A stretch of 64,000 nucleotides of DNA from Sphingomonas sp. JUb134 (lineage in GTDB: Bacteria; Pseudomonadota; Alphaproteobacteria; Sphingomonadales; Sphingomonadaceae): NCBI RefSeq assembly GCF_004341505.2, contig NZ_SLYP02000002.1, positions 310,001 to 374,000 of the forward strand, given 5' to 3'. Below, one piece after another: positions 9,019 through 16,788 of the stretch; position 1 is the first letter of the stretch; every line of letters begins with the position of its first letter. The notes beneath the pieces are model-generated. The model did no database searches and was not told the DNA's origin. It saw only the letters and a program-made list of their open reading frames with translations. Position numbers and translations under genes: made by a program.

Positions 9019-10425
9019 ATGAATGATTCCCAAAATTCTCGTATCCGCCTCGATCAGCAAGTAGACCAGGCCTTCGACCGGGCAGCCGGCCATACCCTGC
9101 ACGACCCCCTGCTGCTCTCGCAAATACGGACTTGCAACACGGTTTGCCAGTTCGCGTTTCCGATCAGGAGAGACGACGGAACCGTCAGGGTCATCAATGC
9201 CTGGCGCGCAGAGCACAGTCACCACCGGCTGCCGACCAAGGGTGGCATTCGCTTCAGCCCCAATGTCGAGCTTGAGGAAGTCGTTGGCCTAGCCTCGCTC
9301 ATGACATACAAATGCGCACTGATGGACGTGCCCTTCGGAGGGGCAAAGGGGGCGATCCAGATCGACCGCAACGAATTCTCCGCAGCCGAACTCGAACGGA
9401 TCACGCGCCGGTACGCATTCGAGCTGCTCCGCCGCAACATGATCGGCCCTGCCAGCGATGTTCCGGCACCCGACTACGGGACGGGGCCGCAGGAAATGGC
9501 CTGGATCGCCGACACCTATCAGCAAATTAACCACTCGGATCTGAATGCGCTGGCGTGCGTGACGGGCAAGCCTATAACCTTGAGTGGGTTGCGTGGCAGG
9601 ACCGAGGCGACCGGTCTTGGCGTGTTCTATGGTCTGAGGGAAGCCTGCGCTCGAGAGGCCGAAATGGCGCGGCTGGGTTTGACCAGAGGCCTCGAAGGTA
9701 AAAGAATCGTCGTGCAAGGATTGGGCAACGTCGGCGGGCATGCAGCGACATTTCTTGAAAATGGTGGCGCGAAGATCATCTGTGTCATCGAGCATGATGG
9801 AGCAATATTCAGGGAGGCTGGCCTGCATATACCGGATGTGATGGAACATCGAACCCAAACTGGTTCCATCATGGGGTTTTCTGGCGCTCAAGACCTGCCT
9901 TCGTCGATGCTGGGACTTGAGCTCGACTGTGACATACTTGTGCCGGCAGCACTCGAAAATACAATCCACCCTGGCAATCAGCAGCGCTTGCGAGCACGCA
10001 TCATTGCGGAAGGGGCCAATGGTCCAGTGACCGCAGACGCCGATCGCGCGCTGTCCGAGCGCGGTGTGATGATCATACCTGACATCTACTTGAACGCAGG
10101 AGGGGTTACGGCCTCCTACCTTGAGTGGCTGAAGAACCTCGCTCATGTACGCTTCGGGCGCATTGAGCAGAGATTTGATCAGGGGGCCTATCACAGAATT
10201 GCCGGCGCGAGTGGTCGCAAAATCGAACCACCCGTCCTCGCCACACTTAAGGGGGCAGACGAGATTGATCTAGTGCATTCGGCACTTGAGGACGCAATGT
10301 CCAGCGCCTTAGCCCAATTGCTCGAAGCAAGAGGGCGGCATGGCACAGACCTGCGGACCGCCGCAATGATCGTTGCGATCGACAAGATTGCCGCATGCTA
10401 TGGCCAGACGGGTATCTTCCCGTGA
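9019..10425 (+). CDS. gdhA: Glu/Leu/Phe/Val dehydrogenase (glutamate dehydrogenase)
   Basis: A 468-residue amino-acid dehydrogenase interconverting glutamate and 2-oxoglutarate plus ammonia. The substrate-binding block LPTKGGIRFSP, the catalytic lysine in VPFGGAKGAIQID and the Rossmann motif VVQGLGNVGGHAA are all present. The length fits hexameric NAD-type enzymes. The ATG at 9019 (MNDSQNSRIRLDQQV) is preferred over an upstream in-frame start because homologues begin near there. It stands alone, with 190 bp of upstream DNA. On a stress island it may supply glutamate as an osmolyte or rebalance NAD(P)H. Confidence 0.9.
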   Translation: MNDSQNSRIRLDQQVDQAFDRAAGHTLHDPLLLSQIRTCNTVCQFAFPIRRDDGTVRVINAWRAEHSHHRLPTKGGIRFSPNVELEEVVGLASLMTYKCALMDVPFGGAKGAIQIDRNEFSAAELERITRRYAFELLRRNMIGPASDVPAPDYGTGPQEMAWIADTYQQINHSDLNALACVTGKPITLSGLRGRTEATGLGVFYGLREACAREAEMARLGLTRGLEGKRIVVQGLGNVGGHAATFLENGGAKIICVIEHDGAIFREAGLHIPDVMEHRTQTGSIMGFSGAQDLPSSMLGLELDCDILVPAALENTIHPGNQQRLRARIIAEGANGPVTADADRALSERGVMIIPDIYLNAGGVTASYLEWLKNLAHVRFGRIEQRFDQGAYHRIAGASGRKIEPPVLATLKGADEIDLVHSALEDAMSSALAQLLEARGRHGTDLRTAAMIVAIDKIAACYGQTGIFP

Positions 10426-10804
10426 ATCACTTCGAGCGTGACGATCGGTCAGCGTCTGCAAAACTCATCTCGCGGTCTAAGAAAGATCTAGGCGGATTGG
10501 GCTTGGCAAAATGCTTCGTGCCGATGAAGCGACCAAGTCTCTCAGTGTCCAGCCACTCCTTTAAATCATACGCGGCAAGACATAAAACGCCAACGCTGTT
10601 CCGCGAGGTGGCCAGTCTGCTGGAACTCTCATCCATGTGCGCGCTAGGCGATGCCAACTCCCTGTCCCGGCGAGTCTCGTTTTCCAGCCGCCACCCTTCG
10701 ACGCGCGCAAGAGCTTTGGCCGACTGCCTGCCGGGTTGGCCCCGCGCCGTGGGCCCGCCGAAGCCAGTACACGGCGCACTATCTCCAACGGTCTGGCACG
10801 GCCG
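10426..10804. other. Intergenic region before the Kef gene
   Basis: About 380 bp with only weakly coding-looking frames on both strands and no recognisable domain. A near-palindrome TGACGATCGGTCA at about 10439 has a 7-base spacer and so does not fit the island operator. Nothing else was identified. Confidence 0.4.
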
Positions 10805-12496
10805 ATGCAAGATCTGCTGATCACTTCCTTCAGCCTGCTTGCGGCATGCACTTTTGCGGCTGTTGTGGCAGCGATTCTGAGAATGCCTACTCTTACCGGC
10901 TATCTGGCGGTTGGCGCTTTACTTGGTCCGTCCGCCGCGGGAATCTTAATTCCAGGAGGCGCGCTTGACTTTCTTTCAGAGCTTGGCGTCGCATTGTTGT
11001 TGTTTCTCGTCGGACTTGAATTCTCTCTCGGTCATTTTTGGCTGATCCGTAAAACCGTACTGACAGCCGGCGCCCTTCAGATGGTCGTCGTGGCGGCCCC
11101 CTTGGCACTTGGCCTGACTTGGCTCGGGCTGCCCGCCCGAGATGCCAGCTTATTGGGTGTCGCGGCGGCAATGTCCTCGACGGCCCTGGTCAGTCGGCAG
11201 CTGGCGGATCAAGGCGAATTGACAACTCGCCACGGTCGCAGCGCCATCGCGGTGCTCGTTTTCCAGGATCTCGCCGCAGTGCCCCTTCTGGCGATCATGG
11301 CAATATGGGCACGGGGCGGGGATCCGAAATTCGAGAATGTCCTTATCGAAGTGTTAGCGGTTCTCGCGCTGTTTGTGGTGTGCGCCCTCGGGTCGCGCCG
11401 CCTTTTGCATGGTCTGCTCCGTTGGGTGGCCAGCCGCGACCACGAAGAATCTTTCGTTCTCTGCTCTTTGTGCGTGGTAGTGGCGTCTGCGGCCGGAGCG
11501 CATGCCATCGGCGTGTCGGCCGCGCTCGGCGCCTTTCTTGCGGGCATCGTGCTGGGCGAGAGCGACTTCCGGCACCGAATGGAAAAGCATCTTCGCCCCT
11601 TTCGTGATGTGCTTTCGGGCGTGTTCTTCGTTGGCATCGGCTCGCGCCTGGATTTCGCGCAGGTAGTGACAACGCCTGGCGCGACAATGGCCTGGCTACT
11701 GGCACTGGTTCCGATTAAGATCATCCTCAACACCCTAGCCCTGCGCGCCACACGCATGTCCGCGCTCGATGCCTGGCGCACCGGCATTCTCCTTGGGCAT
11801 GGTGGCGAATTCGCCCTGTTGCTGCTCGGAATCGTCTTACAGCAAGGCCTGATCGCCGCTTCGGTGGTACAACCAATGCTGCTCGCGCTGGTGTTGAGCA
11901 TGGCACTGGCCCCGCTGTTGATCCGAATGCATGACATGCTGGCTCTTCTCCTGAGCCGTTCGCGTGGCCTCAAGCCGCCGCCGCAGGCAGAGGAGGGAGC
12001 CATTGCAACGACTGCCAAGTCATTGCGGAACCACGTGATCATATGCGGCGCGGGGGAACTCGGCCGTGACTTGAGCCGCATACTAACGCAGGCAGGTATC
12101 AGTCACCTGCTTCTGGAGTCCGATGACGAGGAGGTGGCAGCGGCGCGAGCGACTGGCGCCCCGGTGCATCATGGCGATGCCAGCCGACCGGAAACGCTGC
12201 AAGCTGCAGGATTGGAAGACGCTTGCTTGGTCGTTCTAACCTTTGCCCGGATTTCGCCGGCACGCCGCATAATAAAAACCGTTCACCGGTTCCGGCCGAC
12301 GCTCGATCTGGTGGTTACGTGCTCACGCGAGAATGAGATTAGCGCCTTGAACGCTTTCCCGAATGTATATCTGTATCGCGAATCCTTTGCCGCCGCTATC
12401 GGCATAGCGAGACAGATAATGTTGCATCTTGGGAAGGCGGACGACCTCGCTGTGAGAAGCTCATTAGATCAACCACCCTTCCCGACAGCGGTATAA
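10805..12496 (+). CDS. kefB: Kef-type monovalent cation/proton antiporter
   Basis: A 563-residue CPA2-family transporter. The first 380 residues form about 12 membrane segments (LLITSFSLLAACTFAAVVAA at the start, and the conserved GVALLLFLVGLEFS and FQDLAAVPLLAI blocks). A cytosolic RCK/TrkA-N nucleotide-binding domain follows (HVIICGAGELGRDLSRIL, then a helical tail). Kef proteins export K+ in exchange for H+ and protect against electrophiles. The ATG at 10805 is chosen because the protein then starts directly with the first membrane helix. psiE follows 13 bp later; the kefB-psiE pair is a hallmark of the tLST. Confidence 0.9.
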   Translation: MQDLLITSFSLLAACTFAAVVAAILRMPTLTGYLAVGALLGPSAAGILIPGGALDFLSELGVALLLFLVGLEFSLGHFWLIRKTVLTAGALQMVVVAAPLALGLTWLGLPARDASLLGVAAAMSSTALVSRQLADQGELTTRHGRSAIAVLVFQDLAAVPLLAIMAIWARGGDPKFENVLIEVLAVLALFVVCALGSRRLLHGLLRWVASRDHEESFVLCSLCVVVASAAGAHAIGVSAALGAFLAGIVLGESDFRHRMEKHLRPFRDVLSGVFFVGIGSRLDFAQVVTTPGATMAWLLALVPIKIILNTLALRATRMSALDAWRTGILLGHGGEFALLLLGIVLQQGLIAASVVQPMLLALVLSMALAPLLIRMHDMLALLLSRSRGLKPPPQAEEGAIATTAKSLRNHVIICGAGELGRDLSRILTQAGISHLLLESDDEEVAAARATGAPVHHGDASRPETLQAAGLEDACLVVLTFARISPARRIIKTVHRFRPTLDLVVTCSRENEISALNAFPNVYLYRESFAAAIGIARQIMLHLGKADDLAVRSSLDQPPFPTAV

Positions 12497-12509
12497 GGAT
12501 AGCGCTTTC

Positions 12510-13007
12510 ATGAACGTGAATCGCAAAACGTCTTTCCAGATCCTGCTGGATGAATGGCGATTGCTCAACTTCTATGGACGCTTCGAGCAGGTCGTCGCGC
12601 TCATCCTGTCTGCGGTAATCGCAGTTATCATCGTGGTCTCGTTGATCCAGCTAATCGGCGCTGTCTTTACGCTCCTCATCATGGGCGGCTTCAATCCGAT
12701 CGACCATAGGATCTTCCAGAGCGTGTTTGGCATGGTCATGAACTTGCTAATCGCGATGGAGTTCAAGCATTCAATCGTTCGTGTCGCGCTGCGCCAGGAT
12801 AATATCATCCAGGTCAAGACCGTCCTCCTGATCGCTCTAATCGCACTTGCGCGCAAATTCGTCATACTGGACCCGGAGGTTGGCGCGGAAAAGATTGCCG
12901 CGCTGGCGGCCACTACGGTGGCGCTTGGCTTGACCTACTGGCTTCTGCGCGAACGAGATGATCGAACGTCGCCTGAGAGCTTACCCCCCAAGTCTTACAT
13001 GCAATAA
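12510..13007 (+). CDS. psiE: PsiE family phosphate-starvation-inducible membrane protein
   Basis: A 165-residue protein with four hydrophobic segments (VVALILSAVIAVIIVVSLIQ, then LLIMGGFNP…, FGMVMNLLIAMEFKHSI and the terminal pair), matching PsiE. The biochemical role is unknown; the gene is induced by phosphate starvation in E. coli. Because it is 13 bp behind the Kef gene it is almost certainly in the same operon, as in tLST islands. Confidence 0.88.
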   Translation: MNVNRKTSFQILLDEWRLLNFYGRFEQVVALILSAVIAVIIVVSLIQLIGAVFTLLIMGGFNPIDHRIFQSVFGMVMNLLIAMEFKHSIVRVALRQDNIIQVKTVLLIALIALARKFVILDPEVGAEKIAALAATTVALGLTYWLLRERDDRTSPESLPPKSYMQ

Positions 13008-13096
13008 CCCGTTTTCTTCGAGCCCGTGATCGAGTCGCGACGCCAAGCTTGACGCAGCTTAATAAAATAGTCAGTAGGTTGTGCTGCCTTGCCGTG

Positions 13097-13270
13097 TTAT
13101 CTATTTGGGATGAATAAGTCCCGAACCGGCGCTCGTCTAAAGGCTCGCTTGTATTCGCGGCTGAACTGAGAGGCGCTGGTATAGCCGATCGCGAAGGCTG
13201 TCTCGGTCACGCCGTGACCATCGGCCAGCCTGCGCCGCGCTTCGACTAGGTCGTAGATCTGTAATTTGCA
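13097..13270 (-). pseudogene. AraC-family regulator, C-terminal fragment
   Basis: Leftward reading gives LVEARRRLADG, AFAIGYTSASQFSREYKRAF and RRAPVRDLFIPNR, then TAA at 13097-13099. This is the second helix-turn-helix of an AraC/XylS regulator with its conserved GY-x-SASQFSREYKR stretch. The frame stays open upstream to about 13345, but similarity fades and no start is found, so the effector and first HTH regions are lost. It lies at the edge of the transposon cluster, which probably truncated it. Confidence 0.75.
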
Positions 13271-13503
13271 GTCGCTCGGCGGTTGTCCCTTGAGGGTCTC
13301 AAGGATCTGTCCGCACTCGCCGATCCGAGGATCGGTCGTGCTGTATCGGGTCTCACAAGGCCGGACGTTGCATTGACTCGAAGCGGGCTCGGGAGCCCAT
13401 CTGATAACCTTCGCAGATCGTCCGTCCCTGCGTTCCCTCGCGGGACACCGCCATCGGGTCAGCTGGAGAGCATCACCGCTGGCGAACGGGAACTTATCGC
13501 ATT

Positions 13504-13836
13504 TCAGGCCTCGAACAAGGTGCCGTCGCGGAGCATGGCGTGCATGATGACGGCGAGGCGGCGGGCGAGCGCGACCCGGGCTTTCTTGAGGCCGCGCCGC
13601 TTCGCGATCTTCAGCGCCCAGGTCTTCAGCGCGAAGGTCTGCCGCGTGCGCGTCAGGATCGAGTTCGCCGCCTCGTAGAGGAGCTCGCGGACGGTGCCGT
13701 CGCCCTGCTTGGTGATCCGGCCGGTCCAGTCGAGCTCGCCGGACTGGTGCCGACGTGGGACGAGGCCAAAGTAGGCGCCGGCTGTCCGCGACCGCTTGAA
13801 CCGACCCGCTTCATCGACGGCGGCGGCGAACGCAGC
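13504..13836 (-). pseudogene. IS110-family transposase, C-terminal part (split by IS66)
   Basis: Leftward reading shows the Transposase_20 domain: AGAYFGLVPRRHQSGELDW, GRITKQGDGTVRELLYEAAN and the end MHAMLRDGTLFEA followed by a stop. The coding frame runs into the IS66 left end and resumes precisely beyond its right end (16318-16377: ALMSIPGVGVQTSAAF). Joining the two across one copy of the 8-bp duplication gives a continuous reading frame. The N-terminal DEDD domain is absent, so this was already a relic or was truncated later. Confidence 0.85.
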
Positions 13837-13895
13837 GTAAGCGTGGCCTGAGGGCCGCCTTGCCCGTTTGGCCGTAGCCGGGATGCTTATCGTCT

Positions 13896-14333
13896 TTGAC
13901 GAGGGCGCGGGCGGTGCGGGAAGTTTTCGGTTCTGAGACTGGTCGTACGAGCGCTCGTACGACTGGTCGTGTGGAGGTGGTCGGCCGGGTATCGGGCCGA
14001 CGGAGCTGGTCGGACGCGGAGAAGCTGGAGATCCTGGCCGAGGCGTTCCGGCCGGGCGTGCGGGTCCGTGATGTCATCGCCCGGCGCGAGGTGTCGAGCA
14101 GCCTGATCTATACGTGGCGCAAGCAGGCGCGGCTGGGCAAGCTGGGCGGGGTCGCGCCTGCGCTGCCGGCATTCGCCGAGGTGCGCGTGGCCGATGTCGC
14201 CGCACCTGCGCCGCAGCCGGCGACATCCACGTCTGGCCTCATCTGCATCGAATTTCCGGGTGGCGTCCGAGTGAGCGTGGACGGGTCGGTGGACGCCGGC
14301 GCGCTGGCGCGAGTGTTGTCGGTGCTGCGTTGA
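13896..14333 (+). CDS. tnpA: IS66 accessory protein TnpA (helix-turn-helix)
   Basis: A protein of up to 145 residues (a later start is possible). It contains the IS3/IS911-like HTH that IS66 TnpA proteins share: RRSWSDAEKLEILAEAF and SSSLIYTWRKQARLG. It is needed with TnpB for transposition of IS66 elements. The TGA stop overlaps the TTG start of tnpB. Confidence 0.88.
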   Translation: MTRARAVREVFGSETGRTSARTTGRVEVVGRVSGRRSWSDAEKLEILAEAFRPGVRVRDVIARREVSSSLIYTWRKQARLGKLGGVAPALPAFAEVRVADVAAPAPQPATSTSGLICIEFPGGVRVSVDGSVDAGALARVLSVLR

Positions 14334-14677
14334 GCCCCACGCCGTTGCCGACGCGGGTGTTCCTGGCGTGTGGCGTCACCGACATGCGCAAAGGGTTCGA
14401 TGGCCTGGCGGTACTGGTGCAGCAGGTGCTGGCCCAGAACCCGCACTCGGGCGCGTTGTTCGCGTTCCGGGGCAAGCGGGGTCATCTGGTCAAGCTGCTG
14501 TGGTTCGATGGGCAAGGCCTGTGCCTGTTCTCCAAGCGGCTCGACCGGGGTCGGTTCGTCTGGCCGGTGACCGCGACGGGCACGGTGACGCTGACGCCGG
14601 CACAATTGTCGATGCTGCTGGAGGGCATCGACTGGCGTCGCCCAGAGCGGACGTTCACGCCGACGCTGGCGGGGTGA
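14330..14677 (+). CDS. tnpB: IS66 accessory protein TnpB
   Basis: A 115-residue IS66 Orf2 protein with the family signature VFLACGVTDMRKGFDGLA, followed by FAFRGKRGHLVKLLWFDGQG. The TTG start overlaps the tnpA stop (TTGA at 14330-14333), as expected for translational coupling. The usual length is about 115 residues, so it is complete. Confidence 0.9.
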   Translation: MSPTPLPTRVFLACGVTDMRKGFDGLAVLVQQVLAQNPHSGALFAFRGKRGHLVKLLWFDGQGLCLFSKRLDRGRFVWPVTATGTVTLTPAQLSMLLEGIDWRRPERTFTPTLAG

Positions 14678-14717
14678 AAACGGCGGTTTTGCGACGCTTT
14701 TTCTCGCCCGTCGATGC

Positions 14718-16292
14718 GTGATCTGTTATGAAATGCGGGTGCTGGAAGCGCCTGTTTCCCCTGCTGATGCCACCGCGCGGATCGCCGCACTGGAGGCATC
14801 GCTCGCCCGGGCGAATGCCGCGCTCGCCGCCCGCGATCTGCTCATCGACACGTTGCGCGGGCAGATCGCTCGACTGCGGCGGATGCAGTTCGGTGCCTCC
14901 TCCGAGAAGTTGGGCCGCGAGATCGAACAGCTCGAGCTGGCGCTGGAAGAGCTGGAAACGGAGCGGGATGTTTCGGAAGTCGAGACTGCGGTGCCTGGAG
15001 TAGCGCCGCGCCTGGCACCGGTCCGCAGTCTGCCGGAGCATCTGCCGCGCGAGGAGGTCGTCCACGAGCCGGCGTCCGGTATCTGCACCTGCCCGGACTG
15101 CGGTGGTGCGCTGCGCCGGCTGGGCGTGGACGCGCACGAGATGCTCGACATCGTGCCGGTGCGCTGGCGGGTCGTGCGCAACGTCCGCCCCAAATACAGC
15201 TGCGGGTCTTGCGAGAAGATCGTCCAGGCACCCGCGCCGGTCAGCGCTGTGGCGCGGGGCAAGGCGACCTTCGCGACGCTGGCGCACGTCGTCGTCTCCA
15301 AGTTCGACCACCATCTGCCGTTGTACCGCCAGGCCGAGATGATGGCCGCGCAGGGGCTCGAGATCGACCGCTCGACGCTCGCGGGCTGGGCCGGGCAAGC
15401 TGCAGCACTGCTCGACCCGGTGGTCAGCCGTATCCGTGACGAGGTGCTCAAGGCCGACAAGATCCACGCCGACGACACGCCGGTGCCGGTGCTCGAACCC
15501 GGCCGTGGCAAGACCGCGACCGGGCGGCTGTGGGTGTACGCCGCCGACGACCAGGCGTCCGGCAGCACGACACCGCCCGCAACATGGTATCGCTTCACGC
15601 CCGACCGCACCGCGGCGCACCCGCAGGCGCATCTCGCCGGCTTTCGCGGCTTTCTCCAGGCCGATGCCTATGCGGGCTATGACGCCCTGTACCGCGGTGG
15701 CGTCACAGAGGTGGCATGCTGGGCACACTTCCGGCGCAAGGTGTTCGACCTGCACGAGCGCCTCTCCACGCCGCTGACCACCGATATCCTAGAGCGCATC
15801 GGCGCGCTCTATGCCGTCGAGGCGGAGGTGCGTGGTCAGCCGCCGGATGTACGCCGTCGAGCGCGACAGGAACGAAGCCAGTCGCTGGTCGACGCCTTGC
15901 GCGAGGTGCTCGACGCTGCCCTTCGCCGCCTGTCGCCCAAGTCCGACATGGCCAAAGCCATCGCCTATGGCACCAAACGCTGGCCGGCGCTGTGCCGCTT
16001 CCTGGGTGACGGGCGTCTGGAGATCGACAACAACATCGCGGAGCGGGCCCTGCGCGGCGTCGCCGTGGGAAGGCGCAACTGGCTGTTCGCGGGTTCGCGC
16101 GCAGGCGGCGAGCGAGCCGCCGCCATCTACACCGTCATCCAGACCTGCAAGGCCAACGGCGTCGACCCGCAGGCCTATATCGCCGATGTCATCGCCAGGG
16201 TCGCCGGCGACTGGCCCGCCACCCGCTGGGACGAGCTGATGCCGTGGAACTGGGTGCCCCAGACAGATCAGCCAACAGCCCAAGCCGCATAA
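14718..16292 (+). CDS. tnpC: IS66 transposase TnpC
   Basis: A 524-residue DDE transposase. The N-terminal coiled coil (LARANAALAARDLLIDTLRG), the zinc-finger region CTCPDCGG…CGSCEK, the catalytic Asp in KIHADDTPVPVL, the second Asp in LQADAYAGYDAL and the Glu/Asn block DNNIAERALRGVAVGR are all present. The stop lies 25 bp before the right terminal repeat. Length and motifs suggest it is functional. Confidence 0.93.
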   Translation: MICYEMRVLEAPVSPADATARIAALEASLARANAALAARDLLIDTLRGQIARLRRMQFGASSEKLGREIEQLELALEELETERDVSEVETAVPGVAPRLAPVRSLPEHLPREEVVHEPASGICTCPDCGGALRRLGVDAHEMLDIVPVRWRVVRNVRPKYSCGSCEKIVQAPAPVSAVARGKATFATLAHVVVSKFDHHLPLYRQAEMMAAQGLEIDRSTLAGWAGQAAALLDPVVSRIRDEVLKADKIHADDTPVPVLEPGRGKTATGRLWVYAADDQASGSTTPPATWYRFTPDRTAAHPQAHLAGFRGFLQADAYAGYDALYRGGVTEVACWAHFRRKVFDLHERLSTPLTTDILERIGALYAVEAEVRGQPPDVRRRARQERSQSLVDALREVLDAALRRLSPKSDMAKAIAYGTKRWPALCRFLGDGRLEIDNNIAERALRGVAVGRRNWLFAGSRAGGERAAAIYTVIQTCKANGVDPQAYIADVIARVAGDWPATRWDELMPWNWVPQTDQPTAQAA

Positions 16293-16325
16293 ACTGCGGT
16301 CCTCACGCCACGCTTACAACGCAGC

Positions 16326-16377
16326 CGAGGTCTGCACACCGACGCCCGGGATGCTCATCAGCGCCTGACAGGCTGGA
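16326..16377 (-). pseudogene. IS110-family transposase, upstream piece beyond IS66
   Basis: This is the continuation of the IS110 relic on the far side of IS66 (ALMSIPGVGVQTSAAF in leftward reading). It breaks off at about 16378 against a fragment of a different IS66 transposase, so most of the IS110 gene is gone. Confidence 0.75.
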
Positions 16378-16725
16378 ATGGCCGAACTTCACGAGTGGCT
16401 GAACGCGCAGCTCGCCAAGATTTCCCGCAACCACGACGTTGCCAAGGCCATCAACTACATGCTGCGCCGCTGGAGCGCGTTCACCCGCTTCCTCGACGAT
16501 GGCAGAGTCTGCCTCTCGAGCAAAGCCGCGGAACGGTCGCTGCGTTGTGTACCTCTCGGGTGTAAATCGTGGCTCTTCTGCGGCTCGGATCGCGGTGGCC
16601 AGCGCGCCGCGATCGCCTACTCGCTGATCCAGACGGCACGGCTCAACGACGTCGACCCGCAGGCTTGGCTCGCCGATGTCCTCGCCCGCGTCGCCGATCA
16701 CTCGGTTAGCCGGCTCGATGAGCTT
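16378..16725 (+). pseudogene. Second IS66 TnpC, C-terminal fragment (split by Tn3)
   Basis: LAELHEWLNAQLAKIS, DVAKAINYMLRRWSAFTRFL and SKAAERSLRCVPLGCKSWLF align with the end of IS66 TnpC, diverged from the intact copy just upstream. The conserved DNN before AERSLR is replaced. The frame is interrupted at ..RLDEL by the Tn3-family transposon and continues beyond it at 24573 (LPWNWQTARLGLAA, stop 24620-24622). Joining both sides across one AGCTT copy restores the frame. Confidence 0.88.
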
Positions 16726-16763
16726 GGGAGCACCTCAAGGTTTGTGACACGGACAGCGGTAAG
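16726..16763 (+). repeat. Left terminal inverted repeat of the Tn3-family transposon
   Basis: 38 bp starting GGGAGCACCTCAAGG and ending CAGCGGTAAG. It matches the right repeat with about four differences over the first 33 positions. It lies 26 bp past the end of the leftward tnpA gene (stop at 16789). Confidence 0.85.
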
Positions 16764-16788
16764 CTGAACAGGTAGCGAACAGGGCGGC

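Larger units (their letters stand above)
13837..16317 (+). mobile_element. Intact IS66-family insertion sequence
   Basis: A 2481-bp element with terminal inverted repeats beginning GTAAGCGTGGC (left GTAAGCGTGGCCTGAGGGCC, right end the same with two changes). It is flanked by a perfect 8-bp duplication AACGCAGC (13829-13836 and 16318-16325), the size known for IS66. It carries tnpA, tnpB and tnpC in the usual order with start/stop overlap of the first two. It interrupts an IS110-family transposase gene. All three frames look intact, so it may be active. Confidence 0.95.

Noticed and set aside
10439..10451. Another FNR-type box (TGACGATCGGTCA) before the Kef gene
   Set aside because: The spacer is 7 instead of 6 bases, which breaks the half-site phasing of Crp/Fnr dimers.
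13283..13503. A rightward coding frame between the AraC and IS110 relics
   Set aside because: The predicted protein is low in complexity and matches nothing recognisable; the leftward relics explain the DNA on either side.
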